A DNA stretch of 64,000 bases from Paenibacillus sp. FSL R5-0517 (GCF_037974355.1 NZ_CP150235.1:3472001-3536000), one strand, 5' to 3'. Counted from the first letter of the stretch, positions 35,920 through 43,562 are shown. Made by a program: numbers and translations. The notes: a model not told the origin generated them from the letters alone.

Positions 35920-36393
35920 ATGGCAGATAAATCAACGATCGTCTTATTCAGCGGGGAGCTGGATAAAGCAATCGCGGCGTTCATTATTGCAAATGGAGCA
36001 GCGGCATATGATCACGAAGTAACGATATTTTTCACGTTCTGGGGGCTGAATGCTCTTCGGAAAGACGAGGTTATCCAGACCAAAAAAGGTTTTCTGGAAA
36101 AGGCCTTTGGATGGATGATGCCACGAGGAGCCAACAAACTTGGTCTTTCCAAAATGAATTTTGGCGGTTTGGGTCCGCAAATGATTAAACATGTTATGAA
36201 AAAACACAATGCCTTATCCCTGCCTCAATTGATGGAATTGGCACAAGAACAAGGAGTGAAGCTGGTTGCTTGTACCATGACCATGGATCTTCTAGGTTTA
36301 AAACAGGAAGAGTTACTCGATGGTTTGCAATATGCAGGTGTTGCTGCTTATCTGGGTGATGCATCGAACGGAAAGGTAAACTTATTTATTTAA
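35920..36393 (+). CDS. DsrE/DsrF-like sulfur-transfer protein, second copy
   Basis: This 157-residue protein begins STIVLFSGELDKAIAAFIIA and carries the AIFFTFWGLN-like strand (VTIFFTFWGLN). A longer insert rich in Met/Gly spans about 55-95, and the conserved Cys C118 is in KLVACTMTMDLLG. The ATG at 35920 is preferred over an earlier in-frame ATG because it gives the canonical N-terminus and has GCGGGGA upstream. It is distinct from the copy at 33156 in its insert, so the two may dock to different partners. Confidence 0.88.
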   Translation: MADKSTIVLFSGELDKAIAAFIIANGAAAYDHEVTIFFTFWGLNALRKDEVIQTKKGFLEKAFGWMMPRGANKLGLSKMNFGGLGPQMIKHVMKKHNALSLPQLMELAQEQGVKLVACTMTMDLLGLKQEELLDGLQYAGVAAYLGDASNGKVNLFI

Positions 36394-36418
36394 AGGTGTA
36401 AGCTAACCTTTTTTGCTC

Positions 36419-36440
36419 TATAATATACCTATACTGGTAT
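36419..36440 (+). promoter_or_regulatory. Repressor-gene -10 and CstR-type operator
   Basis: TATAAT (36419-36424) is immediately followed by ATACC-TATACT-GGTAT (36425-36440), a weaker version of the operators at 32422 and 36806. It lies 18 bases before the repressor gene and suggests autoregulation. The -35 is poor. Confidence 0.6.
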
Positions 36441-36458
36441 GCTATAAAGGAGAGTAGA

Positions 36459-36734
36459 TTGGATATGGAATATCATTATTCAGATAGCTTAAAAACACGT
36501 TTGCGCAAAATTGAAGGACAGGTCCGTGGTGTGCTTCGTCTAATGGAAGAAGATAAACCTTGTAAAGAGGTTGTTGCTCAGTTGTCCGCTGTCCGTAATG
36601 CTTCTGACCGGGCTCTAGCACAAATTGTGGCAGATAATCTCCAACAATGTATCAAGGCTGAACAAGAAGCTGGCAATAATGATACGAGTAAGTTAGTGAA
36701 GGAAGCGGTGGAGCTTCTTGTGAAAAGCCGATAG
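36459..36734 (+). CDS. cstR: CsoR/CstR-family repressor, probably sulfane-sulfur sensing
   Basis: This 91-residue all-helical repressor has the DUF156 pattern LKTRLRKIEGQVRGVLRLME. Two cysteines, C35 and C64, are 29 residues apart, as in CstR. The position four residues before the second Cys, which is His in copper-sensing CsoR, is N60 here. That argues against copper binding and for persulfide or sulfane-sulfur sensing through C35-C64 crosslinks. The genes around it support this. A TTG start at 36459 has AAGGAG 6 bases upstream; ATG at 36465 is the alternative. It should bind the three ATACC-N6-GGTAT palindromes of the island. Confidence 0.87.
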   Translation: MDMEYHYSDSLKTRLRKIEGQVRGVLRLMEEDKPCKEVVAQLSAVRNASDRALAQIVADNLQQCIKAEQEAGNNDTSKLVKEAVELLVKSR

Positions 36735-36778
36735 GCAAGGTACAAGAATCAGAATTAAAATGGAGAGTCTGGCTAGAC

Positions 36779-36821
36779 TTGAGAAAGTTCTAGTCTGTTG
36801 TTACAATACCCATAGGGGTAT
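36779..36821 (+). promoter_or_regulatory. Second sulfur promoter with CstR-type operator
   Basis: TTGAGA (36779-36784), a 17-base spacer and TACAAT (36802-36807) are overlapped by ATACCC-ATA-GGGGTAT (36806-36821). The architecture repeats that at 32395. It would drive the three rhodanese genes downstream. Confidence 0.8.
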
Positions 36822-36932
36822 ATGTTTAAAATGATAATGGACGGCATATGGATACATTCAGCATATGTTCGGTTTGAAGATAAATAGAAAGCATCTTGAA
36901 AACCATATTTTTTATAAAAGGAGCGGATGTAG

Positions 36933-37253
36933 ATGGCATTTCAAATTCCAAAAGTAATCACCCCTCAAGAGGTATCGTCGCAGTTGAAACAAGGGGAGCA
37001 GCTATACCTGCTAGATGTTCGGGAGGATGCTGAGTGGGAAGAAGGACATGTACAGGGGGCAAAACATATTCCGCTAGGCCAGTTGATGGAACGGGTTGAG
37101 GAACTGCCAGTCTCACAAGAGATCATTGTGATCTGCCGAAGCGGGAACCGTAGCGGCCTGGCCTGTGAACTTTTACATGAGAAAGGGTTCCAGATTGTGA
37201 ATATGACAGGCGGTCTTAGCAACTGGACAGATTACGATCAATTGGTTAGATAA
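36933..37253 (+). CDS. Single-domain rhodanese
   Basis: This 106-residue cytoplasmic rhodanese has LLDVRE in the first half, IPLGQL in the middle and the active-site loop CRSGNRS with C68. It would move sulfane sulfur between donors such as thiosulfate or persulfides and acceptors like TusA. It is the first gene behind the second CstR-type operator and begins after an AAAGGAG site. Confidence 0.92.
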   Translation: MAFQIPKVITPQEVSSQLKQGEQLYLLDVREDAEWEEGHVQGAKHIPLGQLMERVEELPVSQEIIVICRSGNRSGLACELLHEKGFQIVNMTGGLSNWTDYDQLVR

Positions 37254-37302
37254 GACCTGTTCACTGCAGGAATGAAAGCACGTGGAAGAAAGGATGTTAT
37301 GA

Positions 37303-37701
37303 ATGACACTGGTGTATATTGCAGCTACAATTGGTATCCTATGGCTAATCATTCAGCTCTGGCCGGTCTCCTCCCTAACCTATGTGAACAGCAAGGAATG
37401 GGACCCGTCACAGAAACGGTGGTCTAACGTCAGAATACTGGATATCAGAGACTCAAGCGAGTACTGGCAAGATCATATCCCGGGTTCAATTAATATATCC
37501 ATTGGCCGATTGTCTGCAGTCTGGATGAAGGAGCTGTCACCCGATCAGGAGGTCATGATCTTTTCACGGAATTGGCTATCCCGCCAAAAAGCAGCCCGCA
37601 TACTGGCACGCCGTGGATTCAGACAGTTGTATGCAGTGAAGGGTTGTTATTTTGCCATGAATAGAAAGGGAGAGTCCAGTGAACACAAGCACTGTTATTA
37701 A
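37303..37701 (+). CDS. Membrane-anchored rhodanese-like protein lacking the catalytic Cys
   Basis: This 132-residue protein begins with a hydrophobic anchor (about 3-21, YIAATIGILWLIIQLW). The rhodanese fold follows, with ILDIRDSSEYWQDHIPGSIN. Where the active loop should read C-x5-R, it has SRNWLSR, with S88 in place of the catalytic Cys. It therefore cannot use normal persulfide chemistry and may be structural or regulatory. The C-terminus is His/Cys-rich (SSEHKHCY). Its 3' end overlaps the start of the next, active, membrane rhodanese by 23 bases, so the pair may form a complex. Confidence 0.82.
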   Translation: MTLVYIAATIGILWLIIQLWPVSSLTYVNSKEWDPSQKRWSNVRILDIRDSSEYWQDHIPGSINISIGRLSAVWMKELSPDQEVMIFSRNWLSRQKAARILARRGFRQLYAVKGCYFAMNRKGESSEHKHCY

Positions 37702-38071
37702 TATCGCCATTTTGCTTCTGATTGTATGGTTCCTCTATACTCGACTGAAGCCGGTCACCGGCTTGACCAACCTAAAACCGGATGAATTCCGACAGGCCAT
37801 CAAAACAAACCCTCCAGGCATGGTGGTGGATGTGCGCGAGCCTGCTGAATATAAAAGAGGGTATATTCCGGGAGCAATTAACATCCCCTTGTCGCAACTG
37901 CAGCAGCGATTAAGCGAGATTCCACAGAACAAGCGTGTTTTTCTATACTGCCAGAGTGGCATGCGCAGCAAGAGTGCAGCCAAAATATTAAGCAAGCAAG
38001 GCTACACTCAGATCTCTAATCTTCAAGGCGGCGTAAGTGCATGGAGAGAAAAATTGATTTCCAAAAAATAA
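37679..38071 (+). CDS. Membrane-anchored rhodanese
   Basis: This 130-residue protein has an N-terminal transmembrane anchor (about 6-20, VINIAILLLIVWFLY) and a rhodanese domain with VVDVREPAEYKRGYIPGAIN and active loop CQSGMRS (C91). A GTG start at 37679 follows AAAGGGAGAG and overlaps the preceding gene. It would place rhodanese activity at the membrane, perhaps beside the TauE exporter. It is the last gene of the sulfur island before a terminator. Confidence 0.87.
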   Translation: MNTSTVINIAILLLIVWFLYTRLKPVTGLTNLKPDEFRQAIKTNPPGMVVDVREPAEYKRGYIPGAINIPLSQLQQRLSEIPQNKRVFLYCQSGMRSKSAAKILSKQGYTQISNLQGGVSAWREKLISKK

Positions 38072-38093
38072 ATTCCCCACCTATATGCTGTAT

Positions 38094-38126
38094 AACAGCA
38101 GTCCATTCATCGGGCTGCTGTTTTTT
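38094..38126 (+). terminator. Terminator of the sulfur island
   Basis: AACAGCAGTCC pairs with GGGCTGCTGTT around ATTCATC, followed by TTTTGACG and more T residues. Confidence 0.85.
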
Positions 38127-38151
38127 GACGTTTTTCAAAACAAATAATTAA

Positions 38152-38192
38152 ACCCGGGTAATATTGACTTTATATTTTTACCCGGGTAATAT
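38152..38192 (+). promoter_or_regulatory. Promoter bracketed by a 13-bp direct repeat
   Basis: ACCCGGGTAATAT occurs at 38152-38164 and again at 38180-38192. The promoter TTGACT (38164-38169), 17 bases, TAATAT (38187-38192) lies between and across them: the second copy covers the -10 and the first abuts the -35. Each core, ACCCGGGT, is itself a perfect palindrome, so each copy can bind a dimeric repressor. Confidence 0.75.
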
Positions 38193-38229
38193 AAAAGAGT
38201 CAAGGTAAGATCAGAGAAGGAGGAGTCAT

Positions 38230-38850
38230 ATGCAAGCTTCATCACACCCAATCAGCTACACCGCTTTTGTGGATCGAGCCTGCTTCGCGAAGGGCTCATT
38301 ACAACATGTTGTTGGTATTGCCAAAGATAATCTGGAGGACAGTCAACTTGCACAAATCCTTATTTTCCATGATGGGACAGGTAAACCGGTTGACGTTGAT
38401 TTTCGCGGGAGCACCGTTGAAGTGCTTGACCGATTACACGGCGAGGGTATGGAAGGGCCTACTTCGGATACAACAGAAAAAGAAAATGAACAGCCTGCTC
38501 GCAAGGTTGGTCGTCCCAAGCTGGGCGTAGTATCTGGCGAAGTTACGCTACTTCCCAGGCAATGGGAATGGTTGAAAGCTCAACCCGGAGGCGCTTCTGT
38601 CACATTGAGGAAACTGATTGATGAAGCCCGCCGTGTGGGTGAGAGTGAAAGTAAAGTTCGTGCCGCTCAAGAAGCGACGTATCATTTCATGACTGCAATG
38701 GCAGGCGACTTTGACCAGTATGAAGAGGCTCTGAGAGCACTGTATGCCGGCAATGAAGCTCTTTTTTACGAATGGATTGATGACTGGACGCCAGATATCA
38801 GAGACTATGTTAAGGATTTGGCCAAAGGTGCGTTCATGCAACAAATATAA
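38230..38850 (+). CDS. DUF2239 family protein
   Basis: This 206-residue protein shows the DUF2239 layout: YTAFVDR at the start, ILIFHDGTGKPVDVDFRGS, a variable charged linker, then VGRPKLGVVSGEVTLLPRQW and EWLKAQPGGASVTLRKLIDE, followed by helices. The function is unknown. The VTLLPRQWEWL block and the Arg-rich helices suggest nucleic-acid or protein binding but prove nothing. It starts after AAGGAGG and is followed by a hydrolase gene 20 bases downstream; both are probably driven by the promoter with the duplicated ACCCGGGT sites. Confidence 0.85.
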   Translation: MQASSHPISYTAFVDRACFAKGSLQHVVGIAKDNLEDSQLAQILIFHDGTGKPVDVDFRGSTVEVLDRLHGEGMEGPTSDTTEKENEQPARKVGRPKLGVVSGEVTLLPRQWEWLKAQPGGASVTLRKLIDEARRVGESESKVRAAQEATYHFMTAMAGDFDQYEEALRALYAGNEALFYEWIDDWTPDIRDYVKDLAKGAFMQQI

Positions 38851-38870
38851 ATTTGAAGGAGAATATTTTA

Positions 38871-39770
38871 ATGAATAGATTAAACGTTAATGGTATTGAT
38901 CTTGCTTATGACAGTTATGGCGATGAAAAGCATGAAACCATTCTCTTGATCGCCGGGCTGGGAACACAAATGATCCGATGGACGGCCCCCTTTTGTGAAA
39001 TGCTGGCAGCCAGAGGATACAGGGTAATTCGTTTTGACAATAGAGACACCGGATTATCTACTCATTTTAGTCATCACGATCCTCTGGATTTTGAAACACT
39101 CGCCAGAACACTTATGTCAGGACAACGCCCCCATATACCTTACACGCTTGAGGATATGTCTGATGATACGATTGGATTGTTAGATGCACTGGACATCGCG
39201 AAAGCACATATTGTTGGACGTTCCATGGGTGGTATGATAGCCCAACTCACTGCCAGCCGTTATCCCGAGAGAGTGATCTCGCTAACTTCAATCATGTCCA
39301 CTACAGGCAATCCAGAACTTCCGCAGACTTCACCAGAGATCATGGCGTTAATGACTCGTCCAGCTCCGAACCCGAGAGAGGATGAGGCAGGATATCTGGC
39401 TCAAAGTACGGCTTTTGCCAGACAGATTGCAGGTACGGGTTATGCGTTTAACGAGGAAGAGTATCATTCCATGATTCGTGAAGAACTGCGACGAGCGTAT
39501 GATCCGGGCAGTATCGGAAGACAAATTGCAGCTATTGCCGTATCCGGAGACCGGCGTCCGCAACTCGCAAAAATAGGTGTGCCCACGTTAGTCATCCATG
39601 GAGCGGAAGACTCCATGTTTGTGCCAGCATGCGGAGAAGACACGGCGAAAGCCATCCCGGGCTCCGAATATATGGTGCTTAAAGGCATGGGACATGATTT
39701 GCCGGAACAGCTGTTTGGAACGGTCATTGACGGAATTGTTCGAACAGCTCAGCGTAACAAACCGAATTGA
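38871..39770 (+). CDS. Alpha/beta-hydrolase
   Basis: This 299-residue protein has the alpha/beta-hydrolase fold with oxyanion region LLIAGLGTQM, RFDNRDTGLSTH, nucleophile elbow GRSMGG, the acid in VIHGAEDSMF and the His in GMGHDLP. It resembles the broad esterase/lactonase/aclacinomycin-methylesterase-like group. The ATG at 38871 is preferred because GAAGGAG lies 9 bases before it; an upstream in-frame TTG overlaps that site. It forms an operon with the DUF2239 gene. The substrate is unknown. Confidence 0.88.
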   Translation: MNRLNVNGIDLAYDSYGDEKHETILLIAGLGTQMIRWTAPFCEMLAARGYRVIRFDNRDTGLSTHFSHHDPLDFETLARTLMSGQRPHIPYTLEDMSDDTIGLLDALDIAKAHIVGRSMGGMIAQLTASRYPERVISLTSIMSTTGNPELPQTSPEIMALMTRPAPNPREDEAGYLAQSTAFARQIAGTGYAFNEEEYHSMIREELRRAYDPGSIGRQIAAIAVSGDRRPQLAKIGVPTLVIHGAEDSMFVPACGEDTAKAIPGSEYMVLKGMGHDLPEQLFGTVIDGIVRTAQRNKPN

Positions 39771-39791
39771 AATGATGAATCATAGACCTCC

Positions 39792-39830
39792 AAAGTGGCC
39801 TTAGAAAACAATTTCTAAGGCCTTTGTGTT
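39792..39830. terminator. Terminator between convergent genes
   Basis: AAAGTGGCCTTAGAAA pairs with TTTCTAAGGCCTTT around ACAA, with short T runs on the right. Confidence 0.75.
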
Positions 39831-39835
39831 TATCT

Positions 39836-40177
39836 TTAGATAATAGATAATCTGACGATTTTATCGTCAACAAGTACAAAATGATAATTCAATAATAGTG
39901 GATCGGGTAGACCAGTCTTGTCGTAGGTACCATCGAGCTTGCATGTTAGCACAATTTCATCTCCTATTTTTTTTGCCTTTGTTGGCTTTAAGGTTACATT
40001 CGCCGCGAAATGGTTTTGATCACTCCATTCCCGAATCGCCTGTTTACCATTTCGCTTTTTTCCTTCATCTAATACAACGGCATTTTCTGAAAAACAATCT
40101 ACAAATACTGCTGGGTCTGGTTTATTAGATGCATGAATGTATTTGCTAATTACAAACGGTAAATGATTGAGATCCAT
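39836..40177 (-). CDS. NTF2-like (SnoaL-type) protein
   Basis: This 113-residue protein has the NTF2-like cone fold: a first helix with FVISKYIHASNKPDP, then FVDCFSENAVVLDEGKKRNG, KQAIREWSD and closing strands LNYHFVLVDDKIVRLSII. The ATG at 40177 follows AGGAGG at the right spacing; an earlier in-frame ATG has none. It follows the SDR gene by 26 bases on the same strand, so the two are an operon. Such proteins bind or isomerise small molecules. The partner SDR suggests a shared substrate, which is unknown. Confidence 0.85.
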   Translation of the reverse strand: MDLNHLPFVISKYIHASNKPDPAVFVDCFSENAVVLDEGKKRNGKQAIREWSDQNHFAANVTLKPTKAKKIGDEIVLTCKLDGTYDKTGLPDPLLLNYHFVLVDDKIVRLSII

Positions 40178-40203
40178 ATTGTTCCTCCTCTTATTAAATC
40201 GCA

Positions 40204-40998
40204 TTAGACGGTAGGGATAGTTCCCCCATCAATGACATATTCACTACCTGTAATAGATGCTGCTCGGTCTGATACCAGAAATGCGGCCAGCTCAGCGACT
40301 TCTTCAGGAAACCCTGGCCGTCCAATGGGGATACCTCCGAGTGAAGTCATGAGTTGTTCAAGAGCACTTTCTCGACTTCCAGTTTCCGCTGCGATCCGAT
40401 CAATTAGTGCGTCAGCCGCTTCTGTCTGGATAAACCCTGGAGACAATGTATTTATGCGAATTCCTTGAGGGGAAAATTCATTTGATAGTCCCTTGCTATA
40501 ATTAGCCAGCGCGGCTTTTGCAGATGCATAAGCCAGTGTAGTTTCATATAAAGGCAAACGTCTTTGGATAGAAGTGAAATGAAGAATAACGCCTGAATTA
40601 TTTTCTAACATAAGTGGAATTAAGCCACGATCAAGTCGAACTGCTGCGAGTAAATTCCAATTTAATGCATGAAGCCAATCGTCATCATTCAATACAAGTG
40701 CGCCTCCAGGTGGTGTGGTTGATCCACCTACGCAATGGACAATAATATCGATGCCTCCAAGTTGTTCTTTTACTGCTGTAATTATTTGATCTGTACCTTC
40801 AGGTGTGGCGACATCTGCTTGAACAAATTTCACTGAATTGGGCAAGTCAGTGGATACTGAACGGGCAGTAGTAAGGACTGTAGCTCCGGCGTTTGCAAGT
40901 CTTTTTACAACAGCTTGTCCCATTCCCTTTGTTCCTCCAGTTACCAGCACCTTTTTGCCTTTAAATTCAGATAGAGAGTACTCAAATTCTTTATGCAT
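40204..40998 (-). CDS. Short-chain dehydrogenase/reductase
   Basis: This 264-residue SDR has a cofactor motif TGGTKGMG at 20-27, a Ser in [13 protein letters not shown] with the catalytic Tyr and Lys, and the closing [12 protein letters not shown]. An Arg after beta-2 (TTARS) favours NADP. In place of NNAG it has HCVGG, as in a subgroup of classical SDRs. It starts at an ATG after AGGAGG, divergent from the LysR gene at 41166, and is followed by the NTF2-like gene. The LysR protein probably regulates the pair. Confidence 0.9.
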   Translation of the reverse strand: MHKEFEYSLSEFKGKKVLVTGGTKGMGQAVVKRLANAGATVLTTARSVSTDLPNSVKFVQADVATPEGTDQIITAVKEQLGGIDIIVHCVGGSTTPPGGALVLNDDDWLHALNWNLLAAVRLDRGLIPLMLENNSGVILHFTSIQRRLPLYETTLAYASAKAALANYSKGLSNEFSPQGIRINTLSPGFIQTEAADALIDRIAAETGSRESALEQLMTSLGGIPIGRPGFPEEVAELAAFLVSDRAASITGSEYVIDGGTIPTV

Positions 40999-41165
40999 AA
41001 TTATTCCTCCTAGTAATAATATTCAATGATTAAAAACTGCTTTGTCTCTTAACATTGTGTTATGAGAGAGGAGCTAGAACTAATACTACACTTGCCACTT
41101 TCATAACGTCCAATTTATTATAATAATGAAAATGATGAATAATATTAATATAGGAGGTTGTCCTA

Positions 41166-42047
41166 ATGGAACTTACACAATTAGAATACTTTATGACCGT
41201 TGCACGGCTTGAACATATGACATTAGCCTCCAAAAAACTCGGTATTACTCAGCCAGCGTTAAGTCATGCAATTGCCAAGCTTGAAAATGAAATAGGAGCT
41301 CCATTATTTGAGCGCAATGGACGCAATATAAAGCTGAACCGAAACGGTACCATGTTCTCTAAATGGATTGGTAGAGCCCTACAAAATATTGAAAATGGGC
41401 TCAGGGAAATCGAAGAGTGGTCCAATCCTGATACGGGTGTAATTACGTTGTCTTATCTAAACATTCTTGGTGTTGAATTGATTCCTAACCTAATCCGGAG
41501 TTATCAATTGAAGTACCCTAAAGTGCGGTTCGAATTGACACAAGGAAATTTAGGGGATATCGATGAACATCTAGAACAAGGATTTTCGGATGTTATGATT
41601 ACATCGAGGGAATCTACTTTGGACAATCATCACTGGAAAACGGTTCAAAATGTTCCTTTATATATCGTTGTTTCCTCCCAACATCGTTATGCAGATTGTA
41701 ATGCTCTTAGTTTGGCAGAGCTATCTGGCGAGCCGTTTATTGGATTGAAAAACAACTGCGGATTAAAAGAAACGATCATGTCCCGTTTTCGACATACCGG
41801 TTTTGTTCTTGCTTCGGCTTATGAAGCGGAGGACCTGATCACTGTAGCCGGTTTTATCAAATCGGGTCTTGGTGTATCAGTATTGCCAAAGACATTGGGG
41901 TTAATGTTAGATGAATTGGTCTGGATCCCTATCCTTGATGAAGGATGGTACTGGGAAATCGGGTTGAAGTGGAGAGAAGATCATCATATTTCTCCAGCAG
42001 CCAAAAGGTTTATTGCATTTGTTGAAACTTTACATCCAAAAGAATGA
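41166..42047 (+). CDS. LysR-family transcriptional regulator
   Basis: This 293-residue protein has the winged HTH LEYFMTVARLEHMTLASKKL with GITQPALSHAIAKLENEIGA, and an effector domain resembling the GltC/CynR group. The ATG follows TAGGAGG. It is divergent from the SDR/NTF2-like operon with a 167-base gap, so it is the likely regulator of that unit. The effector is unknown. A hairpin terminator that belongs to a dispersed repeat family lies 57 bases after its stop. Confidence 0.92.
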   Translation: MELTQLEYFMTVARLEHMTLASKKLGITQPALSHAIAKLENEIGAPLFERNGRNIKLNRNGTMFSKWIGRALQNIENGLREIEEWSNPDTGVITLSYLNILGVELIPNLIRSYQLKYPKVRFELTQGNLGDIDEHLEQGFSDVMITSRESTLDNHHWKTVQNVPLYIVVSSQHRYADCNALSLAELSGEPFIGLKNNCGLKETIMSRFRHTGFVLASAYEAEDLITVAGFIKSGLGVSVLPKTLGLMLDELVWIPILDEGWYWEIGLKWREDHHISPAAKRFIAFVETLHPKE

Positions 42048-42086
42048 CCGCCAAAATTTAGGATTGAAGAAGTCATGGCAATATGC

Positions 42087-42146
42087 AAGAACATCTATCT
42101 ATTAAAGTCGCTTTTTAAGCGACTTTCTTATATTATTGGTACAAGA
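42087..42146 (+). repeat. Dispersed hairpin repeat, copy 2 (LysR terminator)
   Basis: The core AAAGTCGCTT-TTT-AAGCGACTTT is at 42104-42126. Upstream GAACATC lies 19 bases before TCGCT, and downstream comes TATTATTGGTACAAGA. This matches the flanks of the copy at 5367 and probably terminates the LysR transcript. Confidence 0.65.
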
Positions 42147-42246
42147 TCATAGTCAATTACCTAGAAGTTATCCAAACGGGGCACCGAATGGGACTTTTTT
42201 TTTCTAGCACGGAAGAATATTTCGAAGAAATGATAGGGTGATAGGG

Positions 42247-42996
42247 ATGAGAAGACTGGAGTCTGGCATGACAATAGACAACGAAATATTCACTGATATT
42301 GTCAGGTATGAACACGAAACGATCAGCGAAACAACCATAACAAATTCGAATATTGGTTCACCTATATTTTGGAGCTGTAACCTGAAACATCTTGTATTTG
42401 ATACCTGCGATTTTACCAATGCGAGATTTTTTGCCGGTTGTACGATTGATCATTGTACTTTTATCCGTTCCGACTTACGCTCTGTTGGCATTGCCAGGAA
42501 CGAAGCTGTTTTCACCAATTGCGAATTTCCCTCCTGCGATCTGAGAGGCATGACATTGGAGAATGCAACGTTTATCGACTGTACTTTTTTTAAATGCCGA
42601 TTTAATGACCGGATTCTACAAGCGGCGAATATCGTCAATTGTTCCTTTACCGGCAAGCTGGTGGATATTACGTTTGAAGGAGATGGCACACAAAAGCTAA
42701 TCGCCAATTTTGAAAACTGCATCCTTGACGGAGTTCGTTTTGTAGGCTGTGACCTAACGCAATGTATTCCGCCAAAATCAAAAAACCATGTATATGTTGA
42801 ACAGGTATCCTCACGTGTGAAAAAGGCTATGAAGAAGATAGACGATGACGCTGATCTATCTGACGATGTTCGGAAAGTACTCGTCCGCAATCTGCGCAAG
42901 CTTGAGCATATGGAACAATATATTTTTAACACGGCGCATATGAAGAAAATATATGGTGATGTATTTGTTGAACGATTTTTCAGCAGTCTGGAATAA
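42247..42996 (+). CDS. Pentapeptide-repeat-like protein
   Basis: This protein of about 249 residues has degenerate pentapeptide repeats between about 25 and 175, with the central Phe/Leu spacing seen in FWSCNLKHLVFDTCDFTNAR, FFAGCTIDHCTFIRSDLRSV and FTNCEFPSCDLRGMTLENAT. It is unusually rich in Cys. A helical C-terminal segment follows (about 180-248, SSRVKKAMKKIDDDADLSDD). Such right-handed beta-helices often act by protein contact. The role is unknown. The start is uncertain (ATG 42247, or GTG three codons earlier), and no strong ribosome site is visible. Confidence 0.75.
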   Translation: MRRLESGMTIDNEIFTDIVRYEHETISETTITNSNIGSPIFWSCNLKHLVFDTCDFTNARFFAGCTIDHCTFIRSDLRSVGIARNEAVFTNCEFPSCDLRGMTLENATFIDCTFFKCRFNDRILQAANIVNCSFTGKLVDITFEGDGTQKLIANFENCILDGVRFVGCDLTQCIPPKSKNHVYVEQVSSRVKKAMKKIDDDADLSDDVRKVLVRNLRKLEHMEQYIFNTAHMKKIYGDVFVERFFSSLE

Positions 42997-43035
42997 TGCG
43001 TAAACAACTCGGCCGTGGAAAAATGTCAAAGGACA

Positions 43036-43088
43036 CGAACGTATTTTCATTAAATCGCTATTTCAGCGGCTTATTTTTTTTGTACAAG
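43036..43088 (+). repeat. Dispersed hairpin repeat, copy 3
   Basis: AAATCGCT-ATTTC-AGCGGCTT plus a long T run is at 43053-43082, with GAACG 18 bases before TCGCT and TTGTACAAG after. It lies downstream of the pentapeptide gene. The rest of the 318-base gap up to 43320 holds only the peptide promoter. Confidence 0.55.
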
Positions 43089-43147
43089 TTCGTGTTTCGA
43101 TTGAAGAAAAAAGGACTTGTTCTCATGTTGTATCTCCAATTAAACCT

Positions 43148-43175
43148 TTTACAATCATTGTCAGTAAGCTATAAT
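43148..43175 (+). promoter_or_regulatory. Candidate promoter for the small secreted peptide
   Basis: TTTACA (43148-43153), a 16-base spacer and TATAAT (43170-43175) lie about 145 bases upstream of the peptide start. Confidence 0.5.
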
Positions 43176-43319
43176 AAAATAATCGATGGGAATACCGAAT
43201 ATAAAAGTGAAATAATGTAATTGTTCGAGACAAAGTATAAGTAGAAATTGATTACGGGATCGGCACGGCACATTGTGTTGAGTGACGTGAATCCATATAA
43301 AAAAATCGGAGGTATCGTT

Positions 43320-43481
43320 ATGATCAAGAAGAAACTTTGCACAGCCGTTAGCGCAGCTTTAATCGTTTCTATGCTGGCTACTGGCGGAATCGTCGTTTTC
43401 CAAGGTAAAACAACATTAGAGGTAGCGAAGTCGGCAGGAGATAAAAAGGTTGAAGTTATTAAAGCTATCCAAAGCACCTGA
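43320..43481 (+). CDS. Small secreted peptide precursor, 53 residues
   Basis: A 53-residue ORF starts at an ATG behind a good TCGGAGGT site. It begins MIKKKLCTAV and has a hydrophobic stretch to about residue 30, the pattern of a signal peptide or membrane anchor. A short Lys-rich tail follows, ending VEVIKAIQST. It has its own promoter candidate and a strong terminator, so it looks like a real monocistronic gene. Size and layout resemble Phr-type signalling precursors of Bacillales, but no Rap-like receptor gene is adjacent. It could equally be a small membrane peptide. Confidence 0.6.
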   Translation: MIKKKLCTAVSAALIVSMLATGGIVVFQGKTTLEVAKSAGDKKVEVIKAIQST

Positions 43482-43522
43482 TGCAAAAGTCAACAGGAAT
43501 CAAAAAACTTCAAATGTTACAT

Positions 43523-43562
43523 AAAAAAAAACCAAAGTTCCGATTGGAACTTTGGTTTTTTT
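43523..43562. terminator. Bidirectional terminator between the peptide gene and the BCCT gene
   Basis: AAACCAAAGTTCC-GATT-GGAACTTTGGTTT is a perfect 13-bp stem. It is flanked by an A run on the left and a T run on the right, so it can serve both convergent genes. Confidence 0.92.

Noticed and set aside
42996..43220. Basic ORF overlapping repeat copy 3
   Set aside because: It covers a hairpin repeat and poly-T/A-rich DNA and shows no domain or good ribosome site.
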